Made by a program: the position numbers and the translations under genes
Assembly: GCA_017933935.1 (NCBI GenBank)
Contig: JADWQK010000760.1
Span: 2,232,001 to 2,296,000, forward strand
Direction: 5' to 3'
From: Sesamia nonagrioides
Taxonomy: Eukaryota > Arthropoda > Insecta > Lepidoptera > Noctuidae
DNA length: 64,000 bases
Shown here: positions 43,741-54,442 of the stretch, piece by piece
Position numbering within the stretch: the stretch's first letter is position 1
How the letters are laid out: each line of letters starts with the position of its first letter
The notes under the pieces: model-generated
Told to the model about the DNA's origin: nothing
What the model saw: the letters and a program-made list of their open reading frames with translations, nothing else
The model's database searches: none

Positions 43741-44154
43741 TATATAATTATTTATTTTTTATATGTAGGTAGGTATATACATTTTTTTTGACATATGTTT
43801 ATATAATTGCAACATGTGGGTACCTAAAACAAAATACGAGCAAATTGTTCCTTACCTACTCTTTATAAAAAAAACGGTGCTCCACACTACGTATTTCTCC
43901 AGATTCGTGGGTACGTTTACAAACATATAAACTCACATACACAAACAGTCAGACCCGGAACAACTACTTATAGGTCATACAAATATTTCTAACGCACTCT
44001 ATATTATGTGTAAGTAATAGCAACTACCTAATTAATGTTTAACCCATTTGTTATCTTCTTACTCATGTCCTATACACACGTACAATTCTTATATGAGTTG
44101 TAGAGTGCATGTGCAAGGACTTAGGTAAGCAATTCCTGGTTCAGGGTACTTAAG
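43741..44154. other. No recognisable gene
   Basis: AT-rich, nothing supported. Confidence 0.4.
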
Positions 44155-44710
44155 AAGTGAAGATAATACATTTCTTGACTTCTGGGAGGCTGTACCAATA
44201 AAGACAGCCCAAAAAAGCAGGTCGATAAGGATGGCTTTATCACGGTGCAAAAGAAAAAAAGGAAGCCAACCCTAAACAAGTACGGCACTGCACCGACCGG
44301 AGCGAACCATTTGCTGCATCCCGCTGTACCAGTGACGCCGCTGTATGTATCCAGGCTGCATTACCTACTCTACAAAATCCGAGGACGTTGTGGAGTACAT
44401 ACAGATCAAGGCGAGAAGGATTTTCAGGGTTGCTTGATTGGAGTCTCGTCACACCGTGAATTTTAATTCCTTTGTGGTGGGAGTACCAACTGAGGATCTC
44501 GAGAAATTCATGTCTCCAGAATTTTCCGGCGATTCCGTGGCCGGATACCTGACACAGCGCAATACACGACGCCGATGCTGCAAAATAATCGTGTATGAGT
44601 TTACTTTTAAAAAGATTTTATAAAGTTAAATATGTATAGTATTCTATATTTGTTTTTATTGTATGTTATAGTACATTATTATCGTATTTTATTATGGACC
44701 TTTGTTGCCT
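44155..44710 (+). mobile_element. LINE ORF1-to-tail chimera (non-autonomous)
   Basis: Translating across frameshifts gives VDKDGFITVQKKKRKPTLN, TPLYVSRLHYLLYKI, VVEYIQIKARRIFRV and ESRHTVNFNSFVVGVPTEDL. This resembles the ORF1 C-terminal region of lepidopteran LINEs. It passes directly into a 3' tail ending AGCCAAATAAATAAATAAA with no ORF2, so a large internal deletion removed the reverse transcriptase. Confidence 0.6.
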
Positions 44711-45822
44711 GAGCCAAATAAATAAATAAAACAAATAATCATTCCCACTTTTGGAATTTTCAGTCTCAGTCTAAAAACGGTGCGTCGTAGGGATTTGTCC
44801 GAATTCCCAATCGTATTCGAGCTACACGCACAAGGGGAAAATAAAAGTTAAGAAGGTCCCTACTCACGCACTCTATACCCTTTTGGGGCATTTGTTGACT
44901 GAACTATTTTGCTTTGTTTACGTGGCGTTTACGGCGTGCAAGAAAGGCCAATGAACATTTATCGTTCACCTCAGTTGACTCACAACAATCTTGTGAGTCT
45001 TTACAGAACTTGTTGTTATAGCAAATAATTAAAAAGAAAGAACCATTAAATTATGGTAGGTAGTATAATACCTGGGAAAACAGAGTCAAATACCGACGAA
45101 AAAGGATGTATAATTCCAAAAAATTTTATCGGCCTGAACTTTATTTCATGCTAACTGTGAAGCGATAAATGTTTTGTTAACTAACTTATACCTATTGGTT
45201 CTACTTCCTTACGACTATAAGCGCGCTTTGACTGAAAAAGAAATTATTGAAAATTTTAACCACATTAATGCAAAGGCCCTACCTATTATTTTATTGCTTT
45301 AATTATTTTATTAACATTTGAAATAGCATGTCCGAAGTAGATATGTAAAAATCATTCAATCATTCTCCATAAAATAAAATTTAGGTAATTTTTTTATTTA
45401 TTTTTTGTGGTCGGTTACAATTCCAGTAAGTGTTGCAACATTACAAAAATTGTATATGAATTTTATTTATTTGCAATAAATAAAATGTTTGCTCGGAACC
45501 CTTCATGCGCTGGTCCGACTTGCATTTGACCAGTTTTCATACATCCATCTCCATTGCCCATGTTAAATTATGATTTCTTATGATGACACAAATAAGAGTA
45601 GTTGATGTTAATAACTCGACTAAAGTGTTGTAGCCACGTTCACTATTTAATTCCAAAACCATAGACATTAGTATATTATGTCGTTGGCCAAAACGACATC
45701 TAACTCCTAACTCATGACTGTCAATGTCATCACGGTTGCGGGCAAAGAGTATGTTGCGGGAAAATAAATAGACTTTTGTTGTGTACTTATCAAGTCAACA
45801 AATTACAAGATTTATTAATAAA
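44711..45822. other. Upstream region of XLF
   Basis: No gene or repeat is clear. The last 100 bases before the XLF start contain a GGTTGCGGGCAAAGAG stretch that could be promoter-proximal, but no core promoter motif is convincing. Confidence 0.35.
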
Positions 45823-48800
45823 ATGTGGAAAAGAATTAAAGAAACCCAATATTTCCTTTCGTTTTCACAAGAACGCGGATATGAGATTTGCATCACTGAT
45901 TATCTGAGTGTCTGGACGACATTGTTTTCCGAAAAAGCATTCCTAGTTCAATTCAAGGTAGACTAGAATTTCTCAATTCCTGTACTTTTGATTACAAGAT
46001 AAGAAATCATTAGAATTTCATTTTGAGCCTATGCCAATCCTTATTTAATAATTTCTAATGTGTTTATTGGAAATTATTAAAAAAACTACAATACTCCAAG
46101 TCTATCATAAACGGGCAAGCAAAACAAGACAATCAAAAATAATGCAAATGTGGAAAGGAGTAATAATTGGTGGTTGTCCTTAGGCATACTCTACTACTAC
46201 TGCAAGAATATTAAAAAAAATAAAAAAAAAACAATCATACTCGTGACACATTCTCTTAAACAATCGGTATTATGCCATGCACATTTAAACTTTTTACTAT
46301 AAAAATATTTGTACTTTGTCTCTAGCCAGAGCATTAAAACACAAAAGCACACACACACTTTTTATCCAGTTAAAAAAAGAAACAAATTGATTTTTTTTAT
46401 TTTATCAGGAAAGCAATGATGGACTTGAACTACGAAATGATAATCAGTTTGTTGAAAAAGGAGTTCAGTTACTAACTAATATTGATAATTTGAAGAAAGT
46501 TAAAATCGAAAAGAAAGAAAATGGTAAAAGTTTATTTATTACTATGACAATATCATTTGGATTTCCTTTTCACTTTGAATGTACACTTTCAAAAGGCTCA
46601 GAATTATTGGTAAGTGTTTTAAATACAGTAATTTATAGAGGTATAGCTGTTGTTTATGTCTACTTTTGGTTCTCCAATCCACTTTTGACATTGGCAGAAT
46701 AGTCGACGATGGGTTCACTTGCCATAAATAAAAATAGAAATGCCATTTATATAGCTTCATTTGTAATTAAGTGTTGATTAAAAATTGTATTGTACCTAAT
46801 AACTAAAAATCCTATGTATTGGTGAACATTAAAGTTTCTTCTATCATATGCAAAGATTGTCCAGAAATTCCCTTTTTTTTCCATTTTACACAATCTGCCA
46901 ATAAAGAAGTAGAAAGTATTCTATATTAATACCATTTTTACTTTTCAGTTTTTCCAGAAAGTCACTAGGCCTTTGATGAGGACAATTTGTGACTTGCGAG
47001 AAAGTCAAAGTGAGCTGAGGCGCTTATTGATAAAGAAAGACAGTGAAATAGAAGAGTACAAATGTGAGGGCGGAGAGATTGTCTTGAGTAAGTTATAAGC
47101 TTGTACCACTTGTACCTTTCACATCTAATGGCTATCATAACCAACCAATGTGTAAAATTATACCTAAGCCTGCAGCTGACTACACAGCTTGCCACACAGG
47201 TGCAAGAATGCCATTTATATAAAAAATATACAGGGTGTATCTGACATCGTAACGCAAACTTTGCGAAAAGGCTAGACCTCATGCCACTAACAAAATTATA
47301 ATAGTCATTTATGTCGTTAATGAACGGTTACAGAATTCACAGTGTTTAAAAAAAAAAGTGTCGGCTCGGCGTTTGAACGCTGCAAGCGTGCCGCCGTACG
47401 GGTTTGTAGGTATGACATTGATCTCTGATGTGAACTCTATTAAATCAGCTGATAAGATCGTTTTTTGAGTTTTGTTTTCATTGCGCTTTTTTGTGTAATT
47501 AGCGAAAAAAAAAATTTACTTTAAAATCTTATTGGGTTATAATAGTATAGCAATTATGAACGGTCTAAAGTGAAAAAAACCACGTATATATTTTTGGAAA
47601 TCATGAAAAGGCCGACGAAAAATTCCACCACTGGGGGGTTCAGAATCATGTATTGGATCCATGGTACTCGTTTGTGCGTCGATGTCAGATACACCCTTTA
47701 TGTAATTTGCTTCCTCAAATATTTTACATTTGGTTATATCCATACGTAAAATATTTGAGGAAGCAAAGATATATGATACTATAGTTCTATGTGTATTGTC
47801 GGTCTCCGTGGCGCAGCGGTCAACACGCCTGCCTGCGACGTGGAGGCCCCGGGTTCGATCCCCGGCCAGGTCATGATGGGAAACGATCTTTTCCTAATTG
47901 TCCTGGGTCTTGGATGTTTATCTATATATGTATCTATTATAAAATATAGTATCGTTGAGTTAGTATCCCATAACACAAGTCTCGAACTTACTTTGGGGCT
48001 AGCTCAATCTGTGTGATTTTGTCTGTATATATTTACATTTATTTATATTTTATTTGCTATTCTAACAATTATAATATGTTATGTATTTTTATCTTTTTGT
48101 TTGTTTTATTCCTCCAATAACCAAACAAGAAAAAAAGGTTCAATGTAGCACCATATTTTTTATTTTTATTATTATTATTGTTTATGGCTACTTTTGCTTC
48201 TCCAATCCACTTTTGACATTGGCAGAATACTCGACGATGGGTTCACTTGCCATAAATAAAAATACTTTTTTTTTTATAAGTTTAAACTAGCGCTTGACCG
48301 CAATCCCGCCTGATGGTAAGCAGTGATGCGATCATTGATGGAAAAGCGCGCTAGTTTATTAAGAAATGCCATTTATATAGCTTCATTTGTAAGTAAGTGT
48401 TGATTTTGAGATTTCTGGATCAACACGATTTTCAATGTTCATTAAGAAACCTAAATAATTACCGTAGTATCTTAAAAATTGTATTATTTCATTTCAGGGC
48501 ATCTTAAAACCATTGCCTTCAATGATGCAGAGCATATGTCGAAACACAAGGTGTTTGAAGAAAGTTTTGGTGCATCTAATTCATCCAAAGCATTGGAGGA
48601 AGCTGTTGAGATCTTGGAGAACACTGTTCTGTGAGTAGCTTAAAATTTAACCTTATTTATTATAGCGCTCATATAAAATAGTAGAATAGTAATAATATTC
48701 TTATTAGCTATGCTATATCTTCCAAACTCACGTTTTTTATATGGCGGCCAATCCTGTCACTTATACAATATGTAAAGAAAACCCCGTCCGACCCAAAAGG

Positions 48801-49978
48801 ATAATAAATGTTAGGTATACAAATGACCCAATAAAATACGAAATTTTACATAATTATCATTGTAACAACACTAATGAATTTTGAAATAATCTTTTTTTTT
48901 CCGCGAATTAATTCCAACTTCCCGAAAATCTGGTAATTTTTAAAAAGTGACAACATCATTTGTGACGGATCGAATAGCAATGCGACCACGTGCCGCCTGG
49001 CCTGCCCCCTCCACCCGTGCATGTATACCTAACGTGTTGCCTACCGCACGTGCATTAAGTTACCTCGCTTTTTCTAAATAATATTTATTTTTTTAGGGGG
49101 CTTTTTTTTTAAGTTTAGCCTGGCTTTTTAGGCATTATTAGAATCAGTTAACGATATCTAACAATACCTTCACGGATCGGACAGGGTTTTCTTTACATAT
49201 TGTATATACACCTACCGTTAGGTGAAATCAATGTCCTTTTGATCCAGCCGTCCCTTGCTGCCCTCCAGCGACGCCCTAATACCACAGAGGGTGACCTAAT
49301 ACCACAGAGGGTGACCTTAGTATGTAGTTCCTTAGTAGTTTTAAGTGCCCCTGGCTGGAGGCTACAATTTCGCTTAAAGCTACCACAGGATAGTCCTGTT
49401 AAGTAGTCATGGCTCCCCAAAGTCAACTACGAGATGCCTGCATTTCCGAGACATTAGTATTCAAACATGATCATGTGGCAGTTTTTTTTAACCTCCTTGT
49501 TACATAATATACATGTTTCAAATAATCAGTCTGAATATTTCAAACAATTAGATATATAGAACAAAAACATTCTAAGTCATAGGCTTCTACTTCATTCACT
49601 TTTTATGCCCAGTCAAAAAACACGGTTGGTATATATGCTTTTACATTCACCACCCCCCGTATTTTTTATTTACAATCAACTTCTATAATTTACAGGAAAC
49701 AAGAACTGAAAGAAATAGAAAATCCAGAGCCTTCGCCGAGTATAAAAACAGAAGCTGTACCTGCCAGTAAGACAGAGCCTGACACTACTGTAAAGATGGA
49801 GCCCGACTCGACTGCAATAACTGAATCCGTTCCATTATTAAAAGTGGAGCCCAAAACAGAAGTATCAGAAGATACAAACATACCTGCAGTATCGGCTTCA
49901 TTTAGTTGTAAACAGGAAATAAAACGAGAACATGCAAGAGCTCATGTCCCTAGAAAAAGGTCTAAATTCAACTTTTGA
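45823..49978 (+). CDS. NHEJ1: XLF/Cernunnos, NHEJ factor 1 (five exons)
   Basis: A DNA double-strand-break repair scaffold that, in animals, pairs with XRCC4-ligase IV and binds Ku at broken ends in the nucleus. Exons are 45823-45957, 46409-46609, 46949-47087, 48498-48630 and 49696-49978. All junctions are GT-AG and join in frame to 296 residues; human XLF has 299. Recognisable stretches are GYEICITDYLSVW in the beta-rich head (residues 1 to about 115), GFPFHFECTLSKGS before the stalk, TRPLMRTICDLRESQSELRR then LLIKKDSEIEEYK in the coiled-coil stalk (about 118-155), RHLKTIAF after it, and a disordered tail ending RKRSKFNF, like the Ku-binding end of XLF. Oddly, the tail carries psi-K-x-E at 219-222, 235-238, 251-254 and 278-281. 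The start is the first ATG in frame that precedes the head. Introns 3 and 4 are swollen by transposons. XRCC4 or PAXX is less likely because of the basic-aromatic C-terminus and the fit along the length. Confidence 0.85.
46649..46790 (+). repeat. Intronic duplicated segment, copy 1 (XLF intron 2)
   Basis: TTCTCCAATCCACTTTTGAC, ATTGGCAGAATAGTCGACGA and TGGGTTCACTTGCCATAAAT are repeated almost exactly in intron 3 (48178-48404). No exon is included. Confidence 0.85.
47232..47697. mobile_element. TIR DNA element T2, copy 2
   Basis: The ends AGGGTGTATCTGACATCG (47232-47249) and its exact complement (47680-47697) are perfect 18-bp terminal repeats. It shares its interior with 18573-19046. It is non-coding and lies in XLF intron 3. 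Confidence 0.85.
47706..47767. repeat. Perfect 22-bp inverted repeat
   Basis: TTTGCTTCCTCAAATATTTT with AC (47706-47727) and its exact complement (47746-47767) flank an 18-base loop, immediately right of T2 copy 2. Confidence 0.85.
47800..48055 (+). mobile_element. SINE-D copy 2
   Basis: Intact box A (TGGCGCAGCGGTCAACACG) and box B (GGTTCGATCCC), the body CCTGGGTCTTGGATGTTTAT and a TTTATTTATA-type tail. It lies in XLF intron 3. Confidence 0.85.
48178..48404 (+). repeat. Intronic duplicated segment, copy 2 (XLF intron 3)
   Basis: Second copy of 46649-46790, interrupted at 48265-48361 by an antisense LINE tail (T-run, then ACTAGCGCTTGACCGCAATC and CCGCCTGATGGTAAGC). The uninterrupted copy shows the empty site. 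Confidence 0.85.
48764..49204. mobile_element. MITE M1, reverse orientation
   Basis: TACAATATGTAAAGAAAACC to ACATATTGTA with the GC-rich centre GACCACGTGCCGCC. It lies in XLF intron 4. Confidence 0.85.
49275..49314. repeat. Two tandem 20-bp units
   Basis: CCTAATACCACAGAGGGTGA occurs twice head to tail with no spacer, inside XLF intron 4. Confidence 0.9.
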
Positions 49979-50384
49979 TAACGAATAATTTTTAAACACT
50001 GAAGTTTTACGTAAAGAAAGCTGCGTCTCCTAACTTCTGTTACTAACCACAAATTGCTGAAAAAGATAAGCAAGTTATAATAAGATAAATATTACATTTT
50101 TGCGCTTCCATTTTTAAAATTTCTAATGTGACGATATTATTTGTTTATTTATTAACACTTTATGCACAAGTAAAAAAATATGCAAAAGCTAAAGGCTGAA
50201 ATGTGCAAAGGCAAAAAGTTAAATAATGGCTGAGGCATTTTATCGTGGCCTTATCCGTTCACGTACATAAAATGTAAGAAAATACGTGCAAGCTATAATC
50301 GTATCGCGAATAGAAGCTTCGCTCTGTATAAATTGGGCTATTAAGTTTAATAAGGATAGTTCTTTTTTTTTATATTATTACTAG
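49979..50384. other. XLF 3' UTR and downstream DNA
   Basis: No canonical AATAAA directly after the stop is obvious; GATAAATATT at about 50083 is the nearest variant. No other feature. Confidence 0.35.
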
Positions 50385-50612
50385 CTTTCCGCCCGCGGCT
50401 TCGCCCGCGTGGAGTTCGGTTATATCGCTCTTTTTAGATTTCCCTCGGGAACATCAAATATTCCGGGATAAAAGGTAGCCTATGTTCTTTCTCAGAGTCT
50501 AAAGATCGTCTGTGCCAAATTTCATCAAAATCGGTTGAGAGGTTTAGGCGGGAAAGCGTAACAGACAGACAGACAGACAGAGTTACTTTCGCATTTATAA
50601 TATTAGTATGGA
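50385..50612 (-). mobile_element. Helitron-like CTAGT-ended repeat
   Basis: The plus strand starts ACTAGCTTTCCGCCCGCGGC and continues GATTTCCCTCGGGAACATC and AATCGGTTGAGAGGTTTAGG, then (CAGA)n and ATAATATTAGTATGG. It is a complete antisense copy of the 12834 family. Confidence 0.85.
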
Positions 50613-50693
50613 TTTATTTATGTTGCTTCAGTATTTCAACACAAATGTATTTTTGTTATGAAATAAGTAACTTTTCATATTTAAGTTACTACT

Positions 50694-50745
50694 ACCACTA
50701 GAGTCCCCTCTTAAAATGTATATTTTAAGAGGGGACTCTAGTGGT
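50694..50745. repeat. Perfect 24-bp palindrome
   Basis: Arms 50694-50717 and 50722-50745 are exact complements around GTAT. They contain CACTAGAGTCCCCTCTTAA, the terminus of the neighbouring TIR element, so two element ends face each other. Confidence 0.85.
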
Positions 50746-51224
50746 GGTTTCTCTATACAAACGTATTCCGCTGTTTTCTTTGTGGATAATGCTTTTAGAG
50801 CAATTATTTTTTTATTCTACAATTTTACACCGTGATTATTCGTGCCGCTATCATTATGTGTTTTTCCGAAAATTAATTAATAAAAGAAATACGACACTTC
50901 AAAATCGCGAATAGTAACCCATTTTTACCGTGATGTTCAGATGACTATTAGACAGACCTGATAAGTTTTTGACAAAAAAGAAAATAATAGGGGCATAGGT
51001 ATACTTTTCCTCATAATATTAATATAATAATAATTGAGATCTGTCGTGTTTTGAAAAAGAAAACAGCGGAATAGGAAACGTCTTTTGGTCAACGTTTTTG
51101 TAGGTAAAATCTGCCTGAGCTGCAACTTCCTTTTTGCCCTTTACCGGGACGATTGGAAGCAGCACGACGTCATTAGTTTCTTCAAATACCTATTTTCCAA
51201 ATTCCTCATCACTAGAGTCCCCTC
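50729..51224. mobile_element. TTAA-flanked TIR element, 496 bp
   Basis: The 15-base ends GAGGGGACTCTAGTG and CACTAGAGTCCCCTC are exact complements and sit directly between TTAA tetranucleotides (50725-50728 and 51225-51228). Subterminal inverted sequences (ATTCCGCTGTTTTCTT near 50765 and AAGAAAACAGCGGAAT near 51056) add to the symmetry. TTAA targets are typical of the piggyBac superfamily, though the termini do not match its usual CCYT start. Non-coding. Confidence 0.75.
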
Positions 51225-51228
51225 TTAA

Positions 51229-53286
51229 TTCCCTGTGATATTGTGCTGTGTCGTGAACGTCCACGATAATATTGCCACGTTAGAAATTATAAAAGTACAC
51301 ATTCTTCGGGGCGTTAGTTATTATTATCTTAAAAACATTTATTACAAATTTTGTTCCTTAGATTGAGTTATTCATTTATGATATTGTTATTATAAGGTGT
51401 ATATTATATTTGTATAATTAAATGGAATTATTTTGTATGAGTTTCGTATTTATTCGGCATTTTACGACTGATCAATGTAATAACTTTCTTTTTCGAATGT
51501 AATTCAATAATTGTAAACTCCTTACATTACTTTTTTTTTTTGTTAAATGAGATCTTACCTTTATAAGCTTTTGTCCTAAAATTGTGTGGGAATAAAATAA
51601 ATCATTCTTTTTATATTAAAACTTTTATTATACATTGAACTGTTAAAATCTAATGTTAGATTAGTTGTGCTAGTGTAAAACACGTTACAGCTAGTGTGTT
51701 TACTGGAGATGCGACTATTGCTTTATTACTGAATATAACATATATTTATATGTTATTTTAATAAAACTTCGGTATAGTTGTGATTACTTACAATGAAATG
51801 CGCTTACAAAGCTTAATATTTAACATAATAAGTATAGAGTAACATGTTTAAAAAAAAAAAAAAAGCTCGCTCTGGACTTTGCAATGTTCCAATTACTTTA
51901 AATTCATAGGACGATGTTTTTCAACTAACTTTTAATTCGTTGTACAAAAGAGTTATTATTTAGCTTATCTATTTGAGCTTAAGCAAAGCCTGAATATTCA
52001 GTTGTTTTGGCAGTATGAATTTGAACAAAAGCACTAGCCAGCTAACCTCGAAATCATGATATCAAAATAGGTAAAAATGATATCAGTGATTAATCTTCTG
52101 AAATGTTTTTAAACTAGTATTGTTATTATATTGGTGCTTTTTTAACTGTCCAGCAGTCTTGGGGCCAGCCCTATATGATGATCTACCTTTTCCTCTAAGT
52201 GCGAGTTCAATGAATTTTAGTATCCACGAAAATGGCTCCTTGTTATATTGTTTATTTATTCTTTCATATTATTTAGCAAATGATTCCCACTATTAATTAT
52301 ATTAATTTCATGTGAACCTTTATTTTTATGATTTTGCTCGGAAACTTTCGAAATATCAATTTAGTTCCGGATCAGAGAAACACTTTTATAGATCTGGAAA
52401 GGTCAAACATTTGGCCTTGTCATAGTATTTTCACTGATATTTATGTAGTTTAATAAAAATAATCTTTATTTCAGAAACCAAATATTTTTTTTTTCCATCT
52501 CAATCAGATATTAAAAAAAAAAACAAGTACAACGCTATGCATTTTGAGACAAAGTGACCATCTGTGTCAGTGCTAGTTATGTGACAGACGCAGGCGACTC
52601 CCTCATTACAATTATTCATTCACAATTTAATAGATCTGAACAAACTAAAACTCACTATTGCATATATTTATTAAATGTGAAATTTTAATTTTCGAAGTTA
52701 TTTACGGTTTTACTCTCGGATACTTCGGAATGTCACAACTAGTTCCGGATAGAGGCCTTTTCCCAGATCTGGAAAGGACAAACGTTTGCCAAAGAAGTCA
52801 CACTAAGCAGCGGATAATTATAAAATACTACCTGTATTTTGCTTACATGCCATTTTATAAAAAAGCAAGATGATTATAGTCATGTTTGCCTTAATTTTAA
52901 CATCGAAGTAAATATGTCTCCAATAACGCACTAGTTGTAACCATTAGCCAAATAGAAATGCAATTTTTAACAAACGCATCTAATACATAATGATTCCTAA
53001 TTTTTTTTTAAATTCGTTAGATATAATAATGTGCTTTTAATTGAGTTTATAATATATTTGCTGAGCAAGTCTGATAGTCGCGTAGGCTTTATTTAAATAC
53101 ATTTAAACCTACAACATTAAAGGCCTTCTCAGTGTCCGTAGTTTTAGGTAATAATTAAAGAAGATAAATGGGCCAGCTTGACAGTTTTAATATTTTATAT
53201 CTACGTTTTGGTCTTCAGGATCCAAAACATGTTTGCCTGACTACCTTATTGGGGACTAAGCTGTATTTGAAACTCCTAATGCATAA
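51229..53286. other. No gene; one local duplication
   Basis: Segments 52345-52460 and 52715-52805 share TCGGAAAC/TCGGATAC, CTAGTTCCGGAT and GATCTGGAAAGG, spaced about 370 bp apart. A-runs lie at 51850 and 52510. No coding region is supported. Confidence 0.45.
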
Positions 53287-53587
53287 CAAAGTGAGTCGTG
53301 GTTGCCTTGTGGTTAAAATACCAGCCTCTCAAGTATGAGGGTGCGAGTTCGATTCCAGGTCAGGCAAGTACCAATGTAACTTTTTCTAAGTTATGTACTT
53401 TTTAAGTATATCTTGGACACCAATGACTGATGACAAGATGAAGGAAAACATCTTGATGAAACCTGGACTTTTAACGTCTGAAATCGCCAACCCGCATTGA
53501 GCAAGCGTGGTGATTACGCTCAATCCTTCTCAGTATGAGAGGAGACCTGTGCCCAGCAATGGGACGATAAAAAAAGGTTGATGATGA
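53287..53587 (+). mobile_element. SINE-B copy 2
   Basis: Head GCCTTGTGGTTAAAATACC, box B AGTTCGATTCC, and the full body to CCTGTGCCCAGCAATGGGAC and GATGATG. Confidence 0.8.
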
Positions 53588-53789
53588 ATGTATAACACCC
53601 CTACTCTCCGATTCTTTATTAAAACAAGACACTGGCCAATATTCGAAACGGATTTTGATGTCATGTTTTGTCCGTTTCAGAATACCTTTTCCAGTGTCAG
53701 TCCTAATATTTGCATGAGACATAACTACATTCCATAGCTATAATAAATGAATGATGTAATCAAATATTTGTAACAATAGCTTGAAAATT

Positions 53790-53945
53790 TAAAAGAGTGT
53801 CCATGGAGTTTCTTGCCCGTTCTTCTCCATAGGTACCTACTCTTTGGAATGGGCGACTAGCTTCATCTTATTGACTGACCGACCTTCTGACAATTCAAAA
53901 GTGCCTGTAACTGGTTTATTTGATATAAATGATTTGATTTGATAT
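53790..53945 (-). repeat. Dispersed repeat (retroelement tail), antisense
   Basis: AAAGAGTGTCCATGGAGTTTC and GTTCTTCTCCATAGGTACC are the complement of 23601-23790. It lies just outside the pogo-like element. Confidence 0.55.
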
Positions 53946-54183
53946 AATTATTATTTGTGAAATTTGAACATTATTGTAGGGTCATTGTGTCAACAGTGAG
54001 TCAAAAGGGCACACTGAGTCAACGCGGTATTAGACAGAAGGAGTACGGCGATAGTTCCGTCTCTTTCACATTAGATTCCACCTCGGCTAGAGGCCCTACC
54101 ACGCCAGTGAGTGCGTCGCTCTGGAGTATAGTGTACGTGACGGCGAAGTATTTGCGATTTTAAAGTGAAAAAGTAAAAAAAAA

Positions 54184-54441
54184 GTAAGTTTTGTTCTTTT
54201 CTTTATCCGTATCTATCAATCTTTGTCCCTAAGTTATAATTTTAATGCAATGAGTAGTTATTATGGTTTCATTTGACAATGCATTAAGGATTGTCATCAC
54301 AGTAAAAATTTTGTAATTACGTCATAAATTTAAAATGGCGGTAGTGGTATACTGTGGGTCATTTCTAAAGTGGGTACAGTGGGTCGACTCACTGTGCCCA
54401 CACTGACGAATGGTTAACTTTATTTATGTTCTTTTTTACAG
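54184..54441 (+). other. Leader intron of the pogo-like gene
   Basis: Donor GTAAGT at 54184 and acceptor TTCTTTTTTACAG ending at 54441. The acceptor lies two bases before the ATG at 54443. Codons upstream of this ATG in the same frame are intronic and give no protein-like sequence. Confidence 0.7.
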
Positions 54442-54442
54442 A

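Noticed and set aside
47232..47697. LTR of a retrotransposon because it begins AGGGTG and has mirrored ends
   Set aside because: The ends are long inverted repeats (18 bp exact), not TG..CA LTR termini, and no primer-binding site or polypurine tract is seen.
54410..54442. Upstream start of the pogo-like ORF
   Set aside because: The first 11 codons are intron and acceptor sequence (TTCTTTTTTACAG); the ATG at 54443 is the real start.
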